64,000 nucleotides of DNA from Caprella mutica. Taxonomy: Eukaryota; Arthropoda; Malacostraca; Amphipoda; Caprellidae. The notes beneath the pieces are model-generated. The model did no database searches. It had not been told where the DNA came from and saw only the letters and a list, made by a program, of their open reading frames with translations. The stretch is from positions 168,122 to 232,121 of the forward strand of contig CANNZV010001118.1 in assembly GCA_947561585.1 (NCBI GenBank), in the 5' to 3' direction. The position numbers and the translations under genes are program-made. Shown piece after piece: positions 57,101 through 64,000 of this stretch; within the stretch, counting starts at the first letter, position 1; the number at the start of each line of letters is the position of its first letter.

Positions 57101-57819
57101 CATTTTTTTCGGGTACTAATAACATTTGTAAATGGTCTTAAAAAAATTTTCAGCCTAATTGGAATGTGATCACTTCCCACATCATGGAGTCTGTCAATTG
57201 TGGTCACTGTACTCAGATTAGATGACACCAGACAAAGGTCTAGACATGACTGACGTCCAGTAGAGACATTCAGTCTCGTATAGAAGTCAATGGGGTTTAC
57301 TACGAACGCTTCAGTATTGTAGACAACATATTCTAGTGTTCTGCCAGATATGTCCGCTCTTCCACAATCAGAAGATAGCAATGGGGAGTGGGCATTGAAA
57401 TCTCCCACAATTATGTATTTGTTGCCCAGCTGATGAAGAATGTGAAGCATTTCAGCATTTCGTATATTAGGGTTTGGATTGTACAAATATAAAATGGAAA
57501 TTTTTGAACTGTCTTGCAGGAATATTTCAACTGCCATGAATTCAAGATGGCCTCCCTGGTGTGTAGCTAAATTCAGCTTATTATATTGTAAATCATGGCG
57601 TATCAGCATTCCCAAACCCCCTCCCCTAGCATTCTCCCTGTTAATCCACTCACAGGAGTAGCCAACAAAGCTAGGGACGTATTTATCGTTTAGCCAGGTT
57701 TCATTAAAGGCCACAAAAGCAGGTTTTTCTTTATATATTAAGAGTTTGATTTCTCCAAGTTTGTTACTGATACTTTGACAATTTAGAAAAATTCCACTCA
57801 GTTTATTATAGGAGTTCAT
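54193..57819 (-). CDS. Retrotransposon ORF2: endonuclease, reverse transcriptase, RNase H
   Basis: 1208 residues with no break. The endonuclease spans about 1-225, with the Glu in FNETW (40), GDFNAH (139-144) and GSDH (215-218). Reverse transcriptase at about 485-760 shows SYRPIALLS, the YIDLKGAFD aspartate (586), GTPQGAILSP (642-651) and YADD (672-675). RNase H at about 957-1085 keeps D964 (FTDGSK), E1003, D1026 and D1080, and HWVKAHCG. A C-terminal C-x2-C-x7-H-x4-C knuckle lies at 1181-1197. All visible catalytic residues are present, so the protein looks capable of function. Its ATG overlaps the ORF1 stop as ATGA, which fits termination-reinitiation coupling used by some non-LTR elements. 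Confidence 0.95.
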   Translation of the reverse strand: MNSYNKLSGIFLNCQSISNKLGEIKLLIYKEKPAFVAFNETWLNDKYVPSFVGYSCEWINRENARGGGLGMLIRHDLQYNKLNLATHQGGHLEFMAVEIFLQDSSKISILYLYNPNPNIRNAEMLHILHQLGNKYIIVGDFNAHSPLLSSDCGRADISGRTLEYVVYNTEAFVVNPIDFYTRLNVSTGRQSCLDLCLVSSNLSTVTTIDRLHDVGSDHIPIRLKIFLRPFTNVISTRKKWKTTKENLKSFSNSIRESKLIHPNDIDSRAEDFSQRLLTAAENNIELTSGRTRIKGNVLWWDRECYQKVGERRKARRRMIKYPSEENINKFKEISKEFNQIKKDKRKKSFNDFISEIKFDTPPVEIWDKIRKMRGIAVSKSTPLVFQNQMVVDSKKKADLHAMNLTTVPNAIRRQYIGNYQQLLIEASEITNDDYNEDITYEEVVSSVESVKSSSSPGEDNISYTLLKALNPTSLKELLSIFNQSFKTGIIPRSWKSAVVLPIYKAGKPKDCISSYRPIALLSCIGKTLERIIKNRLEYIVERKSLLSNSQCGFRKGLGTIDILLRLENNIRESIAAGRICIVTYIDLKGAFDTVWGEGLICKLVCSGIRGNMISWLDNYFRSRAIRVNVEGMLSDSVEVETGTPQGAILSPILFNLMMMDMPKDEFAHLYVYADDITVSCVADDPAIAKRRMQNYLNRFAEWAKKWGLTVNPQKSVVQHFTRKKIQCPILRLNGNVIEYKKSTRLLGMQFDSPNLNWGNHIDQLKRDCNLRLNLMKTFSSSMWGASTLVLKNFYIAYIRAKIDYGSILYGSASKTNLKKMDPIQNCALRLILGARRTSPIFSLEVEAGIVPLTLHRDYLNVKQVIKLKNKPKDFETTRMLKLNSPNMIANQHPFSSFSWRSVRSMRQLNMTSIRRTFGDAAALSPWKHLAKYVKLEFCDEVRDNGAFLTYVGEKYAGFTVLFTDGSKISDDTQNSVAAAMYVPSLGTTTCWKLRSEHSVISSELFAIWKALEYCNNNDINRTVIFSDSKSGLQSILTRDSEYVNIVTRIQNILVDLNITGTVHLHWVKAHCGIVGNEIADQSANKGHENIKSELYNLASPEWISILKRRMIEYWSEYWQFNTESSGRGLFLREIRQRPSNDAPVAQFRTRRHEVVIHRMRMGHAGLRQYLHRFGMSDSELCQYCMVPETIQHFLMECSEFQDQRWLMS

Positions 57820-59450
57820 TTTTTCTTTTTAGATTTTTTCTTATTCCTATTTTCATTATTCTTATGTTTTCTTTTTCGTCCTGGTTTATTGTTCGTGAAA
57901 ACTGGAGAACCATCACCATCAGGGGTAAGGCTAGTGTCATCTGTACTGACCACTCCATCATTGATAGACTCATCCAGCAGCTCAGCCACACCCCTCAGTT
58001 CATCGTCAGCACCTATCATCATTCCACATCCATGTTGAGGCAAACTATTTTTACCAAATGCATGGTTAATTGCTTTATCAATTAAATTTGCCTGTGTTTT
58101 CTTGTTTTCTTTATGTACATTGTTTTGAAACAAATCTATCAGTAATAGTTTTAGTTTGTTAGCTAGATCAATTCCAGATGTACTATCAGATTCTTTGGAT
58201 GTGCTATCCAGGTCTTCAGTTTGTGTTCCAATAGTATGTGATTTTGTTTTTGTTTGTAGCAGTGTGGGAGGTTTGCTATATTGGATTCCGATTAGTCTAT
58301 CTCTATAAGAGGTTTCTCTATAATTCTCAAAGGTCAGAGTAGACTGGGGTCCACTCTGATGAGTCTTTCCCTCCACACGATGTTGGGTTCTATGAGAATT
58401 TAAATTGTTTGTGGCTAGAACAGTTTTTCTTGCCTCTGCATATGAAACAGATTTCTGAGCCTTGATTTTTTCTATTTCTTTCGCTTGCATATAGTATTCA
58501 CATTCGTTAGAATTTGCTTTATGGTTGCCATTGCAATTCACACATTTATACTCGCTGTCCTCAACCTGACATTCATTCTCTTTGTGGAAACCCGAACACA
58601 GCCTACACTGGGTACGAGCTGTGCAACTGGCAGCCATGTGCCCAATTCGCTGGCAATTAAAGCATCGACGGGGTTCATTTATGTATTGCCTTACTCTGTA
58701 AAATGTATGTCCTATAGATACAGCCCCTGGAAGAGAGACTCCCTCAAAAGTTAATTTAAGGGACGGAGAGTTCACAAATTGACCACTAGCCGATCTGCGC
58801 TTCAGTCTCTCTATACTGTGAATAGTTGATTGGCTGTCCTTAACCCTTATCATGTTTCGGATATCATCAATCTCAGCATCCACACTAATTGGGGAAATCA
58901 CTCCGTATTTAAACCTATCTGAATTGGGCAATGAGCATGTTACTTCCCATTCACCTATCTTTTCAACTAATAATAGTTTCTGCAAGACTTCATGGGACAA
59001 CGGTTCAAATTCCAGAGTTGTCAGATTCAGTTTCTAGTTTGTCCTAACAGAGGGCTGGAATTCAACAAATGGACTAGCAGAGAAAGCTCTCTGAAATTTT
59101 ACCGGGTTCAAAATCAGTTCTCTGTTTTCTCTTTCCCTAGGCTTAACCAATATGATAGTTTTCCGTCCAGCACTAGCTAGGGTCCTATTTATTGGTTGTT
59201 TACGAGTCATTGAAACAGGGATCTGAGCAATATTGCCTTGGGAAGAGTTTTGATTAGGTTGACTCAATAAAGATGTTTGTGTTTCAGGAATAAATTCTAC
59301 ATTAGAAGAAAAAATTTCCTGAGAGTCCATTGCTAATATCTGTTGGGATTCTTCCCCATCTACAGCAGTCTCACCTCCCCTTTCAGCTTCACAATCACAT
59401 GAAATATCCCGTTCCATCCCCGAGAGGGTAATGTCCGTAGAATAATCCAT
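57816..59450 (-). pseudogene. Retrotransposon ORF1 (gag-like, three CCHC knuckles) with one in-frame TAG
   Basis: One reading frame runs from ATG at 59450 to the TGA at 57816-57818, 544 codons before the stop, interrupted by a single TAG at 59036-59034 (codon 139). The frame is otherwise intact on both sides. Three knuckles follow each other in the middle, from CFNCQRIGHMAASC through CRLCSGFHKENEC to CVNCNGNHKANSNEC, and the C-terminus is lysine-rich. Such proteins bind element RNA into a ribonucleoprotein. The TAG may be a recent nonsense mutation that kills this copy, or a readthrough codon; the first is simpler. Residues upstream of the stop are low-complexity and not diagnostic. Confidence 0.85.
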
Positions 59451-59815
59451 ACATTGACACTAAAATCTCACCTCCCAACCCCTATCTATCCACTTGTCAA
59501 ACTACTATTCTTCTTTCTTAATAAAAGAAGAAAGAGTCAAGTGTGGACCAGACAAAGGCAAGAATGAGAGTGTCAGACTCTATCTGAGCGAAAAGGCAAT
59601 AAGGTAACAGCCCACCAAGCAAAGTAGGCAAGTATCTGGCGTGGTTGGAAGGCAGGCTATCTTAGCCTACTTACACTGCCAATTAGCCAAGCGAATGCAC
59701 AAAATCTCTTAAAGGATAGCAACGGTAAAGCGTTCACTTTCCAATTAGCAGAGCTGCACATATCCGATCACTGTCATGACCAGATCGGAACTCCTTATAA
59801 AAAGCTATCTGTATT
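59451..59815 (-). other. Probable 5' UTR and promoter of the retrotransposon
   Basis: This is less AT-rich than the flank. It contains a perfect hairpin near 59503-59533 (TTCTTCTTTC ... GAAAGAAG). Base composition shifts to AT-rich host-like DNA after about 59810. Elements of this kind carry internal promoters at the 5' end. No motif is certain. Confidence 0.45.
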
Positions 59816-61024
59816 TTCAATAGGAATAAAGCATTAAGCTAATGGAAATAATTATAGGTTTCCGTTTATAAAGGATGACCTAATTAATAACCTAGCTTAT
59901 GATATGTATGTGGCATATGCTGTTTCTCAATCCTTCAGTAATAAATAGGAAATAAATAACTTTAAACTCTCATATCTCAAAAAGTATTAGCTTCACAGAA
60001 AAAGCTGTAATGATTTTCGGATTCTTTGAACAAAAATACATAGGTAGGCCTATATCCAAAAAATATTTTAAATTAAATTTTGTGGGGGTCGTCAAATGGG
60101 AAAAATCCAAAATTTTCTTATTAATCTACAAACAAATGATTCCAAACTATGATGATATACAATAATAATACATGGAGTAATATTACGAAATAATGACACT
60201 AAAGGAATCGGACAACAATTATTTTAGCTAATTAGAGTTGGATTCTACAATAGGCAGATCTTCATTTGTTTACGTATCATGTCATTTATTGTTCACACAG
60301 GGGCGGCCATGTTTTGACAGTATGATGGGGTTAAAAATGAAAACAAATTACGGATAAAATGTCCAATTGCAAGCCTGGGACACGATTTATTCCAGCAACG
60401 TGTGCTTGGACTTTACTTTTATCTTGCTCAGGATTATACTTTTTATATCCGTAAGTATTTATAGATATTTTTGACTGCAAACTTGAAGGTTTCATTGTTG
60501 TTGTAATCTCAATGTTTATGTTTGAGTCTGTACAAATTATGGATATCACTCATTGTTTTGGTGTTCAGGGATATAATTACATCGCTAATAATTGAAAAAA
60601 ATCATTTTTGAAATTGTTCTCCTGTCTCATTTTGGCTTTTTAATACAGTATAAAATTTACAGTTTACAGATGATAATCATGGTATTATGATTACTATGAT
60701 GGTAGGTAGGTAGGTAGGTACTAGGTAATAGATTTTAGGGTCCAATTTCATCATCCATATTATTGTTATTTGTTCAATGTTTCTGTTTCGCAGTGGGCTA
60801 CTGCCCAGAACCCAGTCTGGAAAACTGCTTAGGAAAACAGATGAACTCTAGGTATATGCTTAATGCTGCGGATTATACAATTTCTAGCAATTTACCATTA
60901 ATTTTTGAAGTCTAAAACTTTTGAAGCAACAGACAGTATAAAACTGAATACCATTCTAAACTTCTAAAGTGAACTTATTAAAATAATAAAATGTGGTAAA
61001 CTGTAAGATTCACATGTTCCCAGA
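59816..61024. other. Non-coding DNA beyond the retrotransposon
   Basis: No gene seen. A (GGTA)n run lies at about 60702-60720. 60785-60845 includes a CCCAGTCTGG remnant of the CCA/TGG MITE group. Confidence 0.45.
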
Positions 61025-61205
61025 CTTCCATGTTTCAGAGGCTGGAAAATTGTTTATGAGCCCAGCCAATTTGGCTCATTTTTTTTGAATATTTCAAGCC
61101 CAAAATTAAAATGGGATTTAGGGATTAAATCAAAATTTAAAGCCAATTAGACATATCTGAGTTTAGACCTTTTGAAATCTAAGCCAATTAATTGGCTTTA
61201 ACCCA
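61025..61205. repeat. 'GGCTGGAAAATTG...AATTGGCTTTAA' repeat copy
   Basis: It shares CCATGTTTCAGAGGCTGG, GCCAATTTGGCTCATTTTTT and AGCCAATTAGACATATCTG with 5936-6420 and 6640-6835. Unlike the copy at 5936 it is not interrupted. Confidence 0.65.
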
Positions 61206-61224
61206 GTCTGTATTTGGTGCATGG

Positions 61225-61451
61225 CCAAGTAAAATAGTATGTCTCATAAACTCACCATTTGTCTCTCCAGCTCTCTCCAAAATTTAACAAATTCTCTCCA
61301 AAATGACCAAATTATCATTAATTCTCTCCAAAATAACATTATAGCATAGGAGAAAAATAGATAAAACTCGCCATTTGCAATTGATGGGCTCAAAATAACT
61401 GTCACAAACTCGCCATCAAAATGGCGAGTTTGGACATGCTTTATTACTTGG
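61225..61451. mobile_element. CCAAGTA-type MITE nested in a CCAGTCTG-type MITE
   Basis: Inverted ends CCAAGTAAAATAGTATGTCT and GGACATGCTTTATTACTTGG. Both flanks are GTGCATGG (61217-61224 and 61452-61459), a perfect 8-base target duplication. The interior has CTCTCCAAAAT repeats and a CGCCATTT/AAATGGCG inverted pair. It sits inside a CCAGTCTGTATTTGGTGC element that resumes at 61452. Confidence 0.9.
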
Positions 61452-61459
61452 GTGCATGG

Positions 61460-62255
61460 AACTCCACCGACATGCCTTATATAGGAATAATTCCACCGAA
61501 AAAGTCACCATATTTTTGCCCATTCCACTGCCATGAGCAGGAAAATTAAGTTGCCCTACCGCCACTGTATGTTAAATTACAAAATTCCACGGACTAGTTA
61601 GGAAGAAATCTTTCAGGACAATTCACTAGTAATAAAAGTTCAAATCAGTGTAATTATTACTTATTACAGTTTAAATCGTAGTATTTTATTTAATTATCAA
61701 AATAGAGTACCTATTACTACCTAGCTAACTAAGTATACTGTATAGGTACCTAATATCATTTGCCAGTTTGCCACCAAATTTTAAAAGTCTTTTTCTTCTT
61801 ATCTTAAGAATCAGTAGAAAATCAGACAGACTGGTACCATAATATTTTGAGCTAAATGAAACATGAATAATATTGCAAGCTTGTTTTAACTTTTTTGTTT
61901 ACCTTAATATTTTTCTGATAACATCTTCTACAGTTTTCATCATAGTATTTTATTTATTTAATGCAAGATAGTACCTAGGTATACTGTATGATAATATCAA
62001 TTATCATACCTAGTTTGCTACCACATTTCCAGTAACCATTAGGTACCGTAAAACTATTCTTTTTCTCTTTTGAATCAAAAGAAAACCAGACCATTGAAGT
62101 CTCACAGAAACCCTGAATAGCATCTTTGGTTAAAGAATAAAAACAAAAGAAATAGGCTACCTAATAATTATTATTTTAATTATCAATGGCATTCATTCGA
62201 TACCAATTAAAGTAATAATAATTATGATATTGCTAGTTTCTTTCTTAGGAATGTA
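61460..62255. other. Non-coding repeats
   Basis: 61660-61830 and 61850-62110 share TAGTATTTTATTTA...TAGTACCTA blocks, and the second contains CATGAATAATATTGCAAGCT, which recurs at 63750-64000. No gene seen. Confidence 0.45.
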
Positions 62256-62299
62256 TAAGACCGAAGATGTGAAACTGATTGATAATTCATAAGTTACCC
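62256..62299. mobile_element. Right end of a TA-flanked foldback MITE
   Basis: AGACCGAAGATGTGAAACTG, then GATAATTCATAAGTTACCC, followed by TA at 62300-62301. The left arm is decayed. Confidence 0.6.
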
Positions 62300-62703
62300 T
62301 AGTACCTATGTACATTCCTTCAGTTTAATATATTTACTCAAAATACCTAATTGAATGAACATTAATGTTTAAACTAGTGCTTTATAATTTATCAAATTCA
62401 AATCTAAATTTTCCAATCGTATTATTTCTTAAATATTAGGCTAATTGTAAATACTTAAAAACATGTACAAGTCCAGACAATTGTCCGGTACATGTCTAGA
62501 ACCGAAAATCTTAAATTCAAACATTTAGCTGTACTTATAATAGAAAGGTATTTTGTGTTAATTAGGTATACTGTATATTTTGATTAACCAGTATTCTTAA
62601 TACTCTGCTTATATTCATTGAATAGCTATAACTTTTTCTATATTTAACCAGTTCAATACATGTTTAAGTGTTAAGAATATCACGTCATCCTGACAGCCAT
62701 TTT

Positions 62704-63249
62704 GTTTATTAACTTATGTACGTGAACTTCTGATTTAAATATTTTAATCATACGTTTTTAAAACTTTATAAATTCTTACTTACCTAATAATGATTATGTA
62801 ATTTCTATTTAAATTGTTATCCATGATACTAAATAAAGAGTTAAAATAAGTAGGTAAATAGGTTTATATTTCTGTGATCGAAAATGTGGAACCGTACAAT
62901 AATTCAAAGTACCTACTTCCAGTGATTTACGCTATTCCCAAGGTTTAATTACACTGTACATTAATAAAGTTTATTAATGTACAGCGTATTTAAATCGTGG
63001 GAAGGGAGTAGCGTAAATCACTGGAAGTAGGTACTTTGAATTATTGTACGGTTCCACATTTTCGATCACAGAAATGTAAACCTATTTACCTACTTATTTT
63101 AACTCTTTATTTAGTATCATGGATAACAATTTAAATAGAAATTACATAGTCATTATTAAGTAAGTAGGAAATTATAAAGTTATAAAACGTATGATTAAAA
63201 TATTTAAATCAGAAGTTCACGTACCATCACATACATAAGTTAATAAACT
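62704..63249. repeat. Large near-perfect palindrome, about 545 bp
   Basis: The left arm 62704-62952 and right arm 62990-63249 are reverse complements with very few differences, apart from a small insertion near 63225-63235. The centre has a second inverted pair, TGTACATTAATAAA and TTTATTAATGTACA. The arms contain ATCGAAAATGTGGAACCGTA, related to the GTGGAAC part of the TA-flanked MITEs. It could be a long foldback transposon or a head-to-head duplication. Confidence 0.88.
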
Positions 63250-63281
63250 AGAGTATTGGGTACCAGTCTACCTAGGGTAAG

Positions 63282-63560
63282 TTTCAAGTTATCAGACGTT
63301 TCCATATTTCCGACCACACAAATATTGTATAATTTGCTAACTACTTTAACTGGTTATTTAATTATAGTAAGCCTATATTAAAATAACCATTTAAAGTGTT
63401 AGTTAAATTCATTAACTTTTTCTATATCTGAGATAGGTTCTAAGTTATCGTACGATAACACATTTTCGGCCCTAGAATAGAAATCCTATACATAGGGGAA
63501 CTTGTTAAGTTACGAATTAGCGGTCAATTTCACATCTTCGGTCATATGTAAATTTAGATA
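63282..63560. repeat. Fragments of the GGGTAAGTT foldback families
   Basis: GGGTAAGTTTCAAGTTATCAG at 63278, GTTCTAAGTTATCGTACG at 63437 and AAGTTACGAATTAGCGGTC at 63507 are three separate terminal pieces. Confidence 0.6.
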
Positions 63561-63749
63561 TGAGAAAACACGATAGGTAAAATAATAACTATTTTTTGAA
63601 ATAGGTAGTGTTACCTATTGCGATATTAAACATGTAGGTAGATATAATAATTATTTATCAGACAAGTAACGAACTGGGCAATTGGGGTCACTGGGTGGGG
63701 GATATGTGTTTAGCATGCAATGATGGAATCGTAACATTTTATGTTACTT

Positions 63750-64000
63750 AAAACATGAATAATCTTCAAGCTTGTTTGATATTTACAATAATCTTTTATT
63801 CTGATATTGTGCAGCCATCTAATTAAGAGGTACTACAGTTTCCATCGTATTATTTTATTTATTTAATGTAAGATAGTACCTAGGTAACTGATATCATTTG
63901 GTACCAATTTTTTTTTAAAGAAAACTGAAGAAACTCTTATCAGAAAAATATTAAAGAAAACAAAAAAACAAGCTTGCAAAATTATTCATGTTTTAGTTAG
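63750..64000. repeat. Inverted-repeat element at the window edge
   Basis: AAAACATGAATAATCTTCAA at 63751 is mirrored by GCAAAATTATTCATGTTTTA at the end of the window, with further complementary stretches inwards (AAGCTTGTTT / AACAAGCTTG). It is probably a foldback MITE that ends at or just beyond base 64000. Confidence 0.65.

Larger units (their letters stand above)
54049..59800 (-). mobile_element. Non-LTR retrotransposon (APE, RT, RNase H; I/R1/LOA-like group)
   Basis: On the minus strand: about 350 bases of 5' UTR, ORF1 (59450-57816), ORF2 (57819-54193), a short 3' UTR and a run of 13 A at 54061-54049 that marks the 3' end. Two ORFs with cysteine-histidine knuckles, an apurinic-type endonuclease, reverse transcriptase and RNase H is the plan of the I/R1/LOA group. 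The 5' boundary near 59790-59815 is a guess from the base-composition change. I found no convincing target duplication. Confidence 0.88.

Noticed and set aside
54650..59037. Plus-strand frames opposite the retrotransposon (for example 55663-55854, 58485-58754)
   Set aside because: Shadows of the intact minus-strand ORF1 and ORF2.
1..64000. tRNA, rRNA or other structural RNA genes
   Set aside because: By eye I found no convincing B-box with a matching cloverleaf and no rRNA segments. A covariance-model scan would be decisive.

Overview
The window is AT-rich nuclear DNA from an animal, most likely an arthropod. This rests on intron-containing genes with GT-AG junctions, a metazoan nucleoporin, a cytochrome b561, an RNase H-bearing non-LTR retrotransposon and many foldback MITEs. 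I cannot name the species. Only three host genes can be supported, and all three were rebuilt by joining exons across splice sites. I see no rRNA, tRNA, CRISPR array or prokaryotic operon.

Layout. 1-7.0 kb is a mosaic of short, partly nested MITEs that begin CCA and end TGG and make 8-bp target duplications, plus a foldback element and small tandem repeats. 7.9-10.8 kb (minus strand) is a six-exon gene for a secreted-type leucine-rich-repeat protein with one C-terminal membrane span and almost no cytoplasmic tail. 11.5-14.2 kb is a complete hAT-like non-autonomous transposon (perfect 8-bp target duplication), most of it a 1.9-kb array of 21-bp repeats. 14.7-20.3 kb (plus strand) is Nup54, a channel nucleoporin, without its first coding exon. 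A 23-bp minisatellite of about 39 copies starts in its last codons and fills its probable 3' UTR.

21.4-43.2 kb is a gene-poor stretch of MITEs, SINE-like copies and minisatellites. 43.2-51.2 kb (plus strand) is a cytochrome b561 with three shared exons and two alternative terminal exons, each encoding the last membrane span and tail. Its introns hold a 29-copy 17-bp array and two palindromic TA-flanked MITEs, and the first terminal exon runs straight into a 16-bp minisatellite. 53.4-53.9 kb is a 115-bp tandem array. 54.0-59.8 kb (minus strand) is a near-complete non-LTR retrotransposon whose ORF2 is intact and whose ORF1 has one in-frame TAG. 59.8-64 kb is repeats, including a large near-perfect palindrome.

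The three host genes show no functional link: a nuclear pore subunit, an electron-transfer membrane protein and a cell-surface LRR protein. The recurring theme is the interplay of short tandem repeats with transposons and gene ends. Two MITE-type elements have interiors replaced by 21-bp arrays, two genes carry minisatellites nucleated at the stop codon, and repeat units abut 3' splice sites.
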